The notes beneath the pieces were generated by a model that was given only the letters and a program-made list of their open reading frames with translations, had not been told where the DNA came from and searched no databases. Positions 46,579 to 56,459 of a stretch of 64,000 nucleotides of DNA are shown here, piece after piece (the first letter of the stretch is position 1; the number at the start of each line of letters is the position of its first letter). Both the position numbers and the translations under genes were made by a program. Origin of the DNA: Bacteroidia bacterium. GTDB taxonomy: Bacteria; Bacteroidota; Bacteroidia; UKL13-3. The stretch covers positions 1 to 64,000 of the forward strand of contig JALONP010000003.1 in the NCBI GenBank assembly GCA_025454875.1. Reading direction: 5' to 3'.

Positions 46579-49500
46579 TTAAAACTTAATAAACTTAACA
46601 GGAATACTTGGGCTTGCGCCTCCTTGAATATTGACCCAATAAACTCCTTGTGGCAAATCATCAACTTGGATGCGTTGCTTATTGGATGGTTGTAGCAATT
46701 GATGCCTCACAATTTTACCTGTTACGTCAACAATTGAATAATTGTATGGTTGTGTTGATGCTGTTTCCAATTCAATGAACAAATAACTTGAGGCCGGATT
46801 TGGATACACCTTAGGTTTGGTTTGTGGTGAGGCAACTTGTTGCAAACCTGTGGTAAGATCAAATAAAATCACAGGTGTATATCGCATAGCAAAATTCACA
46901 CTATCATTGTATCCTATGCGGTAATATAAGGTTTTTGCCGAACCAAACGTTGAATCAACAAATGCATAATCGGCAGTAGATTCAATACTGCCTGAGCCTG
47001 TTACATTTGCCAAAATAGCAAACTCATCGGGGCCAAAGCCTCTCTCAACCGTATAATTTACGGGTAATGGTTCTATCAAACTTCCCCAAGTAAGCTGCAC
47101 TTTTGCTGAATCCAACTTCTCAGCAAAGAGATAATTCACATTTGCGTCAGGTGCTTTGGTTGGTATAAAAAACAACACAAATCGCTTTGTATCTGCAGAA
47201 CCTGGAACATTTTCATCTACTGTATATTCATATGTTGTGGCCCCTCTTACTTCAGTGTATACATCTAAGTACTTATCCAACAAGAATAGTTGTGAATTAC
47301 TGTAGTAAAAGGAGCTTCCTACACCAATTTGCAATTTATAATTACCTGAGGGGCCAAATTGATACAGTTGAATCTGGTCATTACCGCCAAATAGAACCGG
47401 ACGTGCCGACAATTCTTGGTAAGAACCATCTTCGTCATTAAAAACGGCTAAACCAAAATCACCTCCCCAAAATTTAAGAATATCAAACGAGTCGCGACCT
47501 CTTAATGCTCCAAACTTAAACTTAACAATGATATCATCTGCATTAATTGAGTCTTTGATTAAGTTGACCGTAATTTCATCCGTGCGCACATCACTGCTGC
47601 GCGCCACCCTGGTTACTGGATTTGTGGTTTTGTATTGCTCCTTAAAAATAATTGGACCACTCGTAGCTTTTGCTTTGACCCAAAATGAAACACCCGAAGG
47701 AACCAAACCATCTTGTAAAGTTCCGGCACCTGTTAATGCATTGTAGCTGATGTATGAATTCACATTTGGATCATATGTCCAAATAATTGGCTCTATGCCT
47801 GCTGGAACTTGCCGTGCATCATAAAAAGCTTTCCAATCAAATGCGCTGGGATATGGGTTGCCTATCAAGTTCCAACCATCATTGCTTAAATTACCAGATT
47901 CGGTATAAGCAATTGGCACCGTGATATCACCTGTATTAGGTATTCCAGTTACCGACAAGGTTACTTCATTTTGCGTGGTATTGCTACCATCTAACCTTCC
48001 AAGGTCACTGCGATCACCCCTGATGAACAATCTGTACCCTTTTCCTGGTGGCAAGCTTACTGTTTGTAATGAATTACTTTCATTGGTAACTGCGCCCCAA
48101 CCATCGTTTAAATTACCTGGAATGGTTTCGTTGTAAGAAAACATACTTGGGTTGTTGTTTGAGGTGGCATCAAAGCCAGCCGAATTAAGTTGACCAATTG
48201 TATTGCCTATTGCGTTTCCAGCTGCATTGTTACCAGTTATAAAAACCTCTTGTTGCCAATCAAGCAAGGTTGCATTGCTTACTGGTGAGGTTACAAAACG
48301 ATACCTACGTGCAATCGAAGGGATATAATGTTTTACAATAACTGAACCTTGAATATAATTACCCGAGCCTCCTAAAATGGATGCAGTTTGAAATCTATTT
48401 GACTCAAGAATGAGTTTATTGTTTGTTTGCAAAATGCCCAATTTAGGCTGAACACTTTGCAACACAATGAGTGTATCTGCCAATGAGAGTACACTATTGT
48501 TTGATAGATTGTACGTTAATTTTTCCAGTAAATTGGTTTGACCCGGAGTGAGTTGCGACATTTTTAATTGGCTTCCGTTTAATACTTCTGCTTCAATTGC
48601 TACTGTAGCGCGGTTACCTCCGCTTATTTGAACTGTAGACAATAACTTTCCTTTCACCATAATGGAACCATTACCATTGAGGGTAAACTCACTTCCTGTT
48701 GCACATAATAGTGAATCATCAATTTGTATTGCGTATGATTGACCTAGTGGAACAATTAATTGCGCTGATGCTGTTTCTCCTAGTATGAGTTTACTCACCC
48801 GAATATTGCTTTCAATGGTCATCTTTTTACCATTGCCAATAATCACTGCGCTACCAGCTGTTGGATATTTTCCAGTTGCAGCTGGTTTCCAGCCAGCGCT
48901 TGTGAGCATTTCCCAATTGCTGCTATTTTTCCAAGCTGTGGCAACATCAGGCACAAGCCTAAACAATGGATATCCAAATGGCTCTGGATTGCAATCGGAT
49001 CCACCAATAGCATTGTCACAATCAATAGCAGCAGGGCTTTGGATTGTTCCCGGATTAGGATTAAAATTACCTGTTTTAACACAAATTGACAGATTGCCCC
49101 TGAACGAATTGGGTTTGTTTAAATTTGGATTACGCTCACAAACCAAGGTTGATCTGCTTCCTCTGCCTTCAACAAAACCTCCCACATTCAATTGGTTCAC
49201 GTAACAAACGGTTGCATCATTTAGCACAATTGAACCTGCGTTCATATTTAAATTGTTTACCCTAAAATAGCCCCCTTTTACGTCAAGAGTTTGTCCGTTC
49301 AGGGTCATATCTCCATTAATCTTTAACTGGCAGCTATTGTTAAAAACCACATTGGCACTGTTTGGGTTAAAATTTCCATTAAGTTCAAAGTATCGATTAT
49401 TGGTAAAAGTACACGTTCTATTCAATGTTAAGTTGGTATTGATAAACAGACTGTCATTATTTACAATTTCCATGGTGCCATTAAAAGAACCTCCATTTAA

Positions 49501-49887
49501 GCGTGCAATACCAAAATTAACAAGCTTGAATGGCTGGTCAAATGTGCCGGTGACAATCGTAAAGTCGCGACAATAGTTTACAATGTTTACAGCCTTATTG
49601 CTATTGATATTTTGAATAGTCACTTTTCCTGTCGTTCCAATGGTAACTTCAGAAGGCTGCTTGTAATTAATTGAACTGATAACAGCTGTTGTTGCGCAAA
49701 TGGATAATTTACCACCCGTTAAATCAATAGACCCACTAAAAGTCCCTGTGATGCAAACCGTTTCATTGTTCCGAACCATAATATTACCTACATGGTTGTT
49801 ATAGGTTGTTTGGCAATTGGTGCAGGTTTGTGCGTAGGCAAAACCGTAAAAAGTAATAAAAAAGAATGTTAAAAGAAGTTGTTTCAT
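46579..49887 (-). CDS. Large secreted protein with T9SS sorting domain
   Basis: 1102 aa from MKQLLLTFFFITFYGFAYAQ; the frame extends to 49932 without a signal peptide at that start. The N-terminal third is rich in Asn and Gly and looks like a beta-helix (NNDSLFINTNLTLNR, NMNAGSIVLNDATV). A middle region of beta-sandwich character follows (GSVIVKHYIPSIARRYRFV). The C-terminal type A sorting domain has KVYPNPASSYLFIELET and GVYWVNI. Similar proteins in this phylum are surface or adhesion proteins; the precise role is unknown. Confidence 0.85.
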   Translation of the reverse strand: MKQLLLTFFFITFYGFAYAQTCTNCQTTYNNHVGNIMVRNNETVCITGTFSGSIDLTGGKLSICATTAVISSINYKQPSEVTIGTTGKVTIQNINSNKAVNIVNYCRDFTIVTGTFDQPFKLVNFGIARLNGGSFNGTMEIVNNDSLFINTNLTLNRTCTFTNNRYFELNGNFNPNSANVVFNNSCQLKINGDMTLNGQTLDVKGGYFRVNNLNMNAGSIVLNDATVCYVNQLNVGGFVEGRGSRSTLVCERNPNLNKPNSFRGNLSICVKTGNFNPNPGTIQSPAAIDCDNAIGGSDCNPEPFGYPLFRLVPDVATAWKNSSNWEMLTSAGWKPAATGKYPTAGSAVIIGNGKKMTIESNIRVSKLILGETASAQLIVPLGQSYAIQIDDSLLCATGSEFTLNGNGSIMVKGKLLSTVQISGGNRATVAIEAEVLNGSQLKMSQLTPGQTNLLEKLTYNLSNNSVLSLADTLIVLQSVQPKLGILQTNNKLILESNRFQTASILGGSGNYIQGSVIVKHYIPSIARRYRFVTSPVSNATLLDWQQEVFITGNNAAGNAIGNTIGQLNSAGFDATSNNNPSMFSYNETIPGNLNDGWGAVTNESNSLQTVSLPPGKGYRLFIRGDRSDLGRLDGSNTTQNEVTLSVTGIPNTGDITVPIAYTESGNLSNDGWNLIGNPYPSAFDWKAFYDARQVPAGIEPIIWTYDPNVNSYISYNALTGAGTLQDGLVPSGVSFWVKAKATSGPIIFKEQYKTTNPVTRVARSSDVRTDEITVNLIKDSINADDIIVKFKFGALRGRDSFDILKFWGGDFGLAVFNDEDGSYQELSARPVLFGGNDQIQLYQFGPSGNYKLQIGVGSSFYYSNSQLFLLDKYLDVYTEVRGATTYEYTVDENVPGSADTKRFVLFFIPTKAPDANVNYLFAEKLDSAKVQLTWGSLIEPLPVNYTVERGFGPDEFAILANVTGSGSIESTADYAFVDSTFGSAKTLYYRIGYNDSVNFAMRYTPVILFDLTTGLQQVASPQTKPKVYPNPASSYLFIELETASTQPYNYSIVDVTGKIVRHQLLQPSNKQRIQVDDLPQGVYWVNIQGGASPSIPVKFIKF

Positions 49888-49970
49888 TGGATGTAGCATA
49901 TTGCTTATATGAACAAAAGTAATGCAACACAATGAAATACGATGTCAAAAAATTACTACATCGTGCATAA

Positions 49971-52178
49971 TCACTCTTCAAAAAGATCTAGCTTGTCGGG
50001 TTCCTTATCTTGGTAACTATCGCAATTGATTTCAACCGATAATGGTTGCTGGGGTGGTTCAAACAGTGGTTGTACCTTAAAAAGTGTCGTATCAGCAGTA
50101 ACTTGCTTCATGTAGTTTCCCCAAATAGGCATTGCCATTGCCGATCCTGATCCAAGATCCATGCTTCTAAAGTGAATGGCACGGTCTTCAAAACCTGTCC
50201 ATACGCCTGTTACCAAACTTGGCGTAATGCCCATGAACCAACCATCACTGTAATTTTGGGTTGTGCCCGTTTTACCTCCAACTGCACCGGGTATTTGGTA
50301 CATGTATTTTATTTTGGCGGCCGTACCATGTGCTGTTACTCGCTCCAACATTTTCTGCATAATATAAGCTGTTTGCTCGCTCATTGCCTCTACTGTTCGG
50401 GGAACAACTTCCCGAATCACATTCCCATTTTTATCCATGATTGTTGTGATGTAAACGGGCTCTGTCCAAACGCCCTTATTTGCATAGGCGGCATACGCCC
50501 CTACCATTTCATATACAGATATATCAGGCGTACCCAATGCAATTGAAGGATACGGCTCCATATTGCTTTGTATTCCTAATTTTTTAGCCAATTCGATTAC
50601 TGCATTTGGACCATTCGGACCCAACTGTTTCATCACATACAATACAATATTGTTAACCGAAAATTGCAATCCTCTGTAGAGTGTCATTTCGGGCTCGTTG
50701 TATTTTTTTGAATCTGCATTTTTAGGATTGTAATCTGGGTAGCCTTCAAATGTTACAGGTACATTAGGCGCAATGTAACATGGGCTCCAACCATTGTCGA
50801 TAGCCATGGTGTATACAATAGGTTTAAAAGTAGACCCAACTTGCCTTTTGGCTTTAATATTTACGTGATCGTATTTGAAAAATTGATGATTAATCCCACC
50901 TACCCATGCTTTCACATGACCACTTCGAGGGTCCATACTCATTAACCCACATTGCATAAAATACTTGTAATATTTAACAGAGTCTAAAGGCGTCATAACA
51001 GTATCAATCTGGCCTTTCGCATAGTTAAATACTTTCATTTTCACCTTGGTATTAAAGGCAATTTTTATTTCAGCATCTGAAGCCCCAGCAGCCTTCATCA
51101 TTTGGTAACGCTCACTCCGTTTCATTCCTGCAGTGATCAATTCGGTATAACTGCCCCAAGGTTCCCGACCCTTCCAGTGATTGTAAAACTTACGCTGCAT
51201 CTCTTTAAGATGGTTGTATACGGCAGTTTCTGCATGGGCCTGCATTTTACTGTTAATAGTAGTATAAATCCGAAGTCCATCTTTGTAAAGGTTGTAACCA
51301 TTTTCCTCACACCAGTCTAATAACTCTTGTCTAAGATGCTCTCTAAAATAAGGCGCTAAACCATCATTATGACTATCCTCTTGGTAGTTCAGTTCGATTG
51401 GCTTTACTCTTAGTGTGTCAAATGCTTCATTGGTAATAAAATCGTTTTTGCGCATTTGATTCAAAACAGTATTGCGCCTGCGCATGGCATTTTCTGGATT
51501 CCGCACAGGGCTGTATCTTGTTGGTGCCTTAAGCATTCCAACCAACATTGCGGCTTCTAGTTCGTTAAGTTCAATTGGCTTTTTACCAAAAAAAGTTTTG
51601 GAAGCTGAACTAATACCAAAAGAATTTCCACCAAACTCCACTGTATTAAAATACATGGTGATTATCTCTTCTTTGGTGTAACGTTCTTCAATTCGAACAG
51701 CCGTAATCCATTCCTTTAGTTTGGTGGTGGCCTTGGTAAAAATATTGTCGAAACGTTTTCGAGGAAACAAGTTTTTGGCTAACTGTTGCGTAACAGTGCT
51801 CGCCCCTCCTCTTGTACCCAGAAACAATACCGCAGTAGAAAAACGCCTAAAATCAATTCCAGAGTGGCTGTAAAAACGAATATCCTCGGTAGCAATTAAC
51901 GCATTTACTAGGTTCGGACTTAAATCATCAAAGTTTGAGTTGCTTCTGTTTTGTAAGTAATATTTACCGAGCAAAACGCCATCTTCACTGTAAATTTCAG
52001 AAGCCAAATACGTTTTGGGGTTTTCAAGTTCTTCGAGTGGAGGCAACTCACCAAACCATCCCCATGAAACCATCGCTACCAATAATACAAATGCAGCAAT
52101 CCCCGAAAGCAACCCTATCCAAAGCCATTTAAACAACTTAAGGTATGGGTGGTTAAAAAACAATTCGCGCCAATTCAC
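49971..52178 (-). CDS. Penicillin-binding protein 1A (transglycosylase/transpeptidase)
   Basis: 735 aa. One N-terminal membrane helix (WIGLLSGIAAFVLLVAMV). GT51 transglycosylase with the catalytic Glu in TEDIRFYSHSGIDFR and GGASTVTQQLAKNLFPRKR. Transpeptidase with STFKP (catalytic Ser), SVN and KTGTT. It builds and crosslinks peptidoglycan. The start overlaps the stop of sprE by 4 bp (ATGA), so the two are translated together. Confidence 0.95.
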   Translation of the reverse strand: MNWRELFFNHPYLKLFKWLWIGLLSGIAAFVLLVAMVSWGWFGELPPLEELENPKTYLASEIYSEDGVLLGKYYLQNRSNSNFDDLSPNLVNALIATEDIRFYSHSGIDFRRFSTAVLFLGTRGGASTVTQQLAKNLFPRKRFDNIFTKATTKLKEWITAVRIEERYTKEEIITMYFNTVEFGGNSFGISSASKTFFGKKPIELNELEAAMLVGMLKAPTRYSPVRNPENAMRRRNTVLNQMRKNDFITNEAFDTLRVKPIELNYQEDSHNDGLAPYFREHLRQELLDWCEENGYNLYKDGLRIYTTINSKMQAHAETAVYNHLKEMQRKFYNHWKGREPWGSYTELITAGMKRSERYQMMKAAGASDAEIKIAFNTKVKMKVFNYAKGQIDTVMTPLDSVKYYKYFMQCGLMSMDPRSGHVKAWVGGINHQFFKYDHVNIKAKRQVGSTFKPIVYTMAIDNGWSPCYIAPNVPVTFEGYPDYNPKNADSKKYNEPEMTLYRGLQFSVNNIVLYVMKQLGPNGPNAVIELAKKLGIQSNMEPYPSIALGTPDISVYEMVGAYAAYANKGVWTEPVYITTIMDKNGNVIREVVPRTVEAMSEQTAYIMQKMLERVTAHGTAAKIKYMYQIPGAVGGKTGTTQNYSDGWFMGITPSLVTGVWTGFEDRAIHFRSMDLGSGSAMAMPIWGNYMKQVTADTTLFKVQPLFEPPQQPLSVEINCDSYQDKEPDKLDLFEE

Positions 52179-54871
52179 TTTGGTATATTACTTTTTTGAT
52201 ACTCCGAAAATAAGCCATTATAGGCATCAATCTTTTGCTCCTTTAACATTTTTTTAAAATTGCTAATTGAAACAACAAAAGTAAGAGCAGGTCCTTCATA
52301 TTTAAATCGCTTTTTAACCGCATCCAATAATACCAATTGTTGTTGGTAGCCCAAGGCCGCCTTGTACTCTTGAAAATCACGAATCATAAAAAGAGAATAA
52401 CCATCGTTTGACAAAATTGGATTTACTTTTAAGTTATCAAACTGATTGTACTCTTCGTTGTAAGCAGTTATTCGAGTTAAGAGTTCATTCACATCAAGTT
52501 TATCATTTTTAATTGCAATCACTGCGTAGTAAGGCCCTCCATTTTCAATAACAAAATCAGGCTGTTTCGCTCTCAGCGAATCGGGAACAGCACCTTCTCG
52601 TTTGCGTTTTAAAACATCAATAATCTGTTGGGCTCGTTCTGCTTCGTTGGTTTTAGGATAAGCAGAAACAATGATATTGAGTGACGCTTCAAAAGCCGAT
52701 TCACCATCGGTTTTGCCTATGGCCATTGCATTTAACAAATCAAACTTAGCTTGCATTGCATTGCCAGGGTAGTTGGCATCTACCTCCTTTTTAACCCCCT
52801 TTACTTGTGTCATATCTCCTGCTTGGTATGCATCATACATTCGCTGATACAATTGCTTTACTTCTTGTTTAGCGGTATTTTCGGCAGATTGGTAGCTCTT
52901 GTTTTGAACCAATGCGGCAAAGGGACTTTCAGGGTAAGCCGATAAGAGTTTGGTCTTTACCTCTTCGGCTTTTGATGTTTGATTTTCTTCTGAATACAAT
53001 TTATACAATCTATACAAAACCTCAGGTTCGTAATCTGTTGTTGGAAAAGCAATGAGCAATGCATTGAAATTTTTAATTGCCTCCTTCCGGTCACTTAATT
53101 TATCTTGATACAATACTCCAATATTGTAATATGCATCCATTTTAAGTGTATTTGATTTTGCAAGTGCTTGTGCAGTAAAGGGTACGTCTTTAATCCAAGA
53201 TTTACGGTCATTGCCAATATTCGGACTTGTTCGTTCACCCATGAGTGAGTCACCGGGAATAGGCGCTCCTGCAGTAACATTCCCTTCTCTTTTTACCGAT
53301 TCAGGGTCGTCTTTGGTTTCACTTTTAGGTTTTTCCATTGCAGCTATTCGCCAATAATCTTCATTTGCGCGTTGACCCCATTTTTTTGCAGTAAAAAAAT
53401 CAGCCATCCCTTGAGCGAGGAGTGTTTGGTTGTAAAAATACCATTGCCCTGTTTCGCCTATAGAACCAAATGTAGTTGCAGGACCTTTAGGTAAAGGATT
53501 GTTTTTGGCAAATTCCTCGGCTACTTTTTTATCTTTAGCTTTTTTGGCTTTCATTGCCGAATCGAGTTTGGCAGCTGCGATCCATTGATCAATTTTTTGT
53601 TGAATCTCCGCATCACTTAACCGAGCTATTGCTTGCAAACTATCTTCTCTATCAATAATTACCAAATTTGCAATCAAATCAGTAAGCATGTTTCGCTTGT
53701 CAATAATTTTCTTATAGTCTTTGTACGTATTTGTGAGGGTTGCGGCAGTACTATCGTAATAAGCTTGTGCAAGTTTATAGTTTGGCTGTTCCAGGTATAT
53801 AGACCCCAAGGCCAAGTATGCCAATGCGCGTTGGTTTTGGTTCTTGCCCTGCACCCCTGCAGCCATCTTGTAATCGTAAATTGCTGCAGGTATTTGTTTA
53901 TCTCTTAAATCCAAGTTGCCCAATTCGTACCAAATTTGATCATAATGCCCATCATTTTTATCATCTTTAAGCATACGTTTAAGCGATTTTCGAACACGCT
54001 TAACTGATTTTTGATCGTTGGTATCGAATGCTTTTGCTAGGTTTAAATTGGCATTAAACTCAAAGTCATAAGGTGCATTCATGTACAGTATTTTGGTAAA
54101 ATACTTTTTGGCATTGGCAACACTATCCGTTAGTAAACTCAACTGCCCCAAGATATAGGTATACCTAATCCGCTGAGCTTTGCGGGGGGCTAAATCGAGT
54201 GCTACTATTAATTTTTGTGTTGCTGTTTGGTACTTACCTTGTTTGATGGCAATATCAGCGGCTGTTGCATAAATCTCGTGCTTATCTTTTTTGCTGAGTG
54301 GCGGAACAATTTTTTGGTAAATACTTGGTTTCTGTGCAGGGGTTGCCAAATCACTAAGCAACAAACCCATTATTGCTTCAGCCTCGTCAGTCTTTTTTAG
54401 TCCGTCATAACATTTTGCAATCCAACAAGTGGCAATTGGCTTTAATCCCTTGTCTTTGTATTTGGAGTTGATGTATTGAAACGCCTCCATCGAAGCATAA
54501 TAATCACGCTTCATAAAATGCGCTTTCCCCATTAATAAGTAACTGTCATCTGTATACCTACCTATATTGTGGTTTTGAATAGACAATGACACTTTTTTAA
54601 GTACTTCATCCATCTGACCACCAATAGCTTTCGCAGCACCTTCATCTCCATATGGAAACACGCTCAACACCTTTGTATAATCGTCTTGATGCCCCTTTTC
54701 TAGAGTCTCTAAAGCTTCAATATATTTGATTTCGCCATTAAAATAAACATTAAAGCGGCCTGTTAATGTGTGGTAATTTCGGTTGAGCCACTTGTCCTTG
54801 TTAGGGTTACAAGCAGTTACAATGCCTAAGAGCAAAGCAAGGTACCTAATTGAATAGAGGCGTTGGCGCAA
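52175..54871 (-). CDS. sprE: T9SS-associated lipoprotein SprE/PorW
   Basis: 898 aa. A lipoprotein signal with lipobox GIVTAC is followed by NPNKDKWLNRNYHTLTGRFNVYFNGEIK, a start typical of SprE/PorW. The rest is TPR-like helical repeats (for example SYLLMGKAHFMKRDYYASMEAFQYIN and YYNIGVLYQDKLSDRKEAI). SprE/PorW is needed for T9SS secretion and gliding and links the motor to the outer-membrane translocon. It explains the export route of the sorting-domain proteins in this window. Confidence 0.92.
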   Translation of the reverse strand: MRQRLYSIRYLALLLGIVTACNPNKDKWLNRNYHTLTGRFNVYFNGEIKYIEALETLEKGHQDDYTKVLSVFPYGDEGAAKAIGGQMDEVLKKVSLSIQNHNIGRYTDDSYLLMGKAHFMKRDYYASMEAFQYINSKYKDKGLKPIATCWIAKCYDGLKKTDEAEAIMGLLLSDLATPAQKPSIYQKIVPPLSKKDKHEIYATAADIAIKQGKYQTATQKLIVALDLAPRKAQRIRYTYILGQLSLLTDSVANAKKYFTKILYMNAPYDFEFNANLNLAKAFDTNDQKSVKRVRKSLKRMLKDDKNDGHYDQIWYELGNLDLRDKQIPAAIYDYKMAAGVQGKNQNQRALAYLALGSIYLEQPNYKLAQAYYDSTAATLTNTYKDYKKIIDKRNMLTDLIANLVIIDREDSLQAIARLSDAEIQQKIDQWIAAAKLDSAMKAKKAKDKKVAEEFAKNNPLPKGPATTFGSIGETGQWYFYNQTLLAQGMADFFTAKKWGQRANEDYWRIAAMEKPKSETKDDPESVKREGNVTAGAPIPGDSLMGERTSPNIGNDRKSWIKDVPFTAQALAKSNTLKMDAYYNIGVLYQDKLSDRKEAIKNFNALLIAFPTTDYEPEVLYRLYKLYSEENQTSKAEEVKTKLLSAYPESPFAALVQNKSYQSAENTAKQEVKQLYQRMYDAYQAGDMTQVKGVKKEVDANYPGNAMQAKFDLLNAMAIGKTDGESAFEASLNIIVSAYPKTNEAERAQQIIDVLKRKREGAVPDSLRAKQPDFVIENGGPYYAVIAIKNDKLDVNELLTRITAYNEEYNQFDNLKVNPILSNDGYSLFMIRDFQEYKAALGYQQQLVLLDAVKKRFKYEGPALTFVVSISNFKKMLKEQKIDAYNGLFSEYQKSNIPK

Positions 54872-54908
54872 AGCTTAATGTTATTTGAATTGTATAACTT
54901 GTAAAACG

Positions 54909-54937
54909 CAAAAATATTTTATTAGGGCTAACTTCAA
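54909..54937 (-). promoter_or_regulatory. Promoter of the sprE-PBP1A operon
   Basis: TTG (54937-54935), 18 bp, TATTTTTG (54916-54909) on the minus strand, one base short of the usual spacing. The leader to the sprE ATG would be about 30 nt. Confidence 0.65.
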
Positions 54938-54963
54938 AACTAAATAAAGTATATTGCCGCCAA

Positions 54964-55308
54964 ATGAATAAGCCTAAAACCAAACTCATTCATAAACTCA
55001 AGAACAAATTCAGGTTGGTTATCATCAACGATGCAACCTTTGAAGAAAAGGTATCATTCAGCCTTACCCCAATGAATGTATTTATTGGGTTTAGCTCGTT
55101 TCTGGTATTTTTTGCTTCAATCATCATCGTACTCATTGTATTCACACCTGCACGCGAGTTTATTCCAGGCTATAGCGACCCTGACCACAAAAAAGAGTTA
55201 TCAAATTTGGTTTTTAAAACAGACTCCTTAGATAAGGCGCTTAAGCAAAAGGATGCCTATTATAAGAACCTGCTTCAAATTGTTGCCGATAGTTCCATCA
55301 CTGAGTAA
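54964..55308 (+). CDS. N-terminal stub of an M23 peptidase-type membrane protein
   Basis: 114 aa. It reads KLIHKLKNKFRLVIINDATFEEKVSF, one membrane helix (FIGFSSFLVFFASIIIVLIVFT), AREFIPGYSD, then a short coiled segment ending SSITE. This is the N-terminal region found in Bacteroidota M23 peptidases that sit beside bactofilin genes; those continue into a zinc peptidase domain of roughly 130-150 residues. Here the frame stops and no peptidase sequence follows in any frame before the bactofilin. It may be truncated or a genuine short form. Confidence 0.7.
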   Translation: MNKPKTKLIHKLKNKFRLVIINDATFEEKVSFSLTPMNVFIGFSSFLVFFASIIIVLIVFTPAREFIPGYSDPDHKKELSNLVFKTDSLDKALKQKDAYYKNLLQIVADSSITE

Positions 55309-55320
55309 GTTTTGTTCAGG

Positions 55321-55351
55321 TTGTTTGCGTATTGATTTTTCCATACTTTTG
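55321..55351 (+). promoter_or_regulatory. Promoter of the bactofilin-ATP synthase operon
   Basis: TTG (55321-55323), 20 bp, TACTTTTG (55344-55351), close to the TTG-N19-TAnnTTTG consensus. It precedes the bactofilin gene by about 60 bp. Confidence 0.6.
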
Positions 55352-55413
55352 TTTTTTGCATGCGCTCAATCATATTAGTGCATATTTGTTTACACACTTA
55401 AGAGACCAAACAA

Positions 55414-55863
55414 ATGGCCATTTTCAACAATTCAAAAAACGAAACAACATTTAATCCCAATAACCTCAATATCATTAACGCTGGAACTACAATAACAGGT
55501 GATTTGCAATCAGAAGGTGATATGCGGATAGATGGCACGGTTAAAGGCTATATTGCATCAAAAGCGAGGTTGGTATTAGGTGCTTCAGCAAAAATTGATG
55601 GAGATATCAAAGCTGTGAACTTAGAATTATCAGGTGAAGTAAATGGGAACATCCTCGTTACTGAATTACTCACCATTAAAGCCACCGCAAAGATTAACGG
55701 TGATATTGTTTCCAATAAATTAATTATTGAAGCAGGAGCCACTTTTAATGGAAAATGTTCAATGCGTGAAGCACAAAACGTTACCAAAAGCTCAACCATA
55801 ATTGGGGAAAGTCCAAGTGCCAAAACAGCCGAAACTTCCAGTGTCAAAAACTTCGTTTCGTAA
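55414..55863 (+). CDS. Bactofilin (polymer-forming cytoskeletal protein)
   Basis: 149 aa. Bactofilin core with short beta-helical repeats: INAGTTITGDLQSEGDMRIDG, VKGYIASKARLVLGASAKIDG, LSGEVNGNILVTELLTIKATAKINGDI. It forms nucleotide-independent filaments at the membrane and often recruits M23 peptidases; the neighbouring M23 gene is only a stub here. Its 3' end overlaps the next gene by about 60 bp. Confidence 0.93.
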   Translation: MAIFNNSKNETTFNPNNLNIINAGTTITGDLQSEGDMRIDGTVKGYIASKARLVLGASAKIDGDIKAVNLELSGEVNGNILVTELLTIKATAKINGDIVSNKLIIEAGATFNGKCSMREAQNVTKSSTIIGESPSAKTAETSSVKNFVS

Positions 55864-56053
55864 TTACGCAAAATACAGTGCCCTCGCGTTTCAATGGATT
55901 GCAGGGTTCGTTTTGTTTTCGCTTGGAGGAAACTGGTTGGATACATACCTAAGTTTAACATTCCCAGTTTTTACATTAATAGGTGTAACAATCGGGTTAG
56001 TTGTCATCTTCTACAGCATTTACAAATTGGTTAAGGTACAACATGATGAATAA
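55802..56053 (+). CDS. AtpI/AtpZ-like small membrane protein
   Basis: 83 aa. A basic N-terminus (VPKQPKLPVSKTSFRNYAKYS) and two membrane helices (LAFQWIAGFVLFSLGGNWL; FTLIGVTIGLVVIFYSIY). It matches the small AtpI/AtpZ-type protein that leads ATP synthase operons and may help c-ring assembly or metal supply. The only ATG lies inside the bactofilin gene, so the genes overlap by 62 bp. Confidence 0.75.
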   Translation: MGKVQVPKQPKLPVSKTSFRNYAKYSALAFQWIAGFVLFSLGGNWLDTYLSLTFPVFTLIGVTIGLVVIFYSIYKLVKVQHDE

Positions 56054-56459
56054 AACTGGAATCACATTTTATGTTTACCTAATTGGAATTACCTTGTTGC
56101 AAGTGGGCGGTGTTTTACAAATACCACATTTACTACCAGTTAAAGATACCGTGACAACTATCATATTCTTTTGTATTCTAACTGCAGTTATTTACCCAAT
56201 TGCAAGCATTGGGCGCAAAAGCAAAGACGGTTATACCTTTGTAATTGCAGCATACATAAGCATTGGGCTTAGATTTATTCTTAGTTTGTGTTTTATTGTT
56301 TATTATAAACTTACCCGAACTTCTTACGAAACTGGCTTTATTTTAGCCTTTTTTGGTAGTTACATTTTATACACAATATTTGAAATTTATTGGTTAACGG
56401 CTAAATTGCGACCCATTTCAACGGAAAAAGCGAACACCAATGAGCCTAATAACAGCTAG
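56043..56459 (+). CDS. Four-helix membrane protein of the ATP synthase operon
   Basis: 138 aa from MMNKTGITFYVYLIGITLLQ; the start overlaps the AtpI-like stop. Four membrane helices (YVYLIGITLLQVGGVLQI; TTIIFFCILTAVIYPIA; TFVIAAYISIGLRFILSLCF; YETGFILAFFGSYILYTI). It occupies the place of a second AtpI-type protein before atpB. Function unknown. The 3' end overlaps atpB by 20 bp. Confidence 0.65.
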   Translation: MMNKTGITFYVYLIGITLLQVGGVLQIPHLLPVKDTVTTIIFFCILTAVIYPIASIGRKSKDGYTFVIAAYISIGLRFILSLCFIVYYKLTRTSYETGFILAFFGSYILYTIFEIYWLTAKLRPISTEKANTNEPNNS

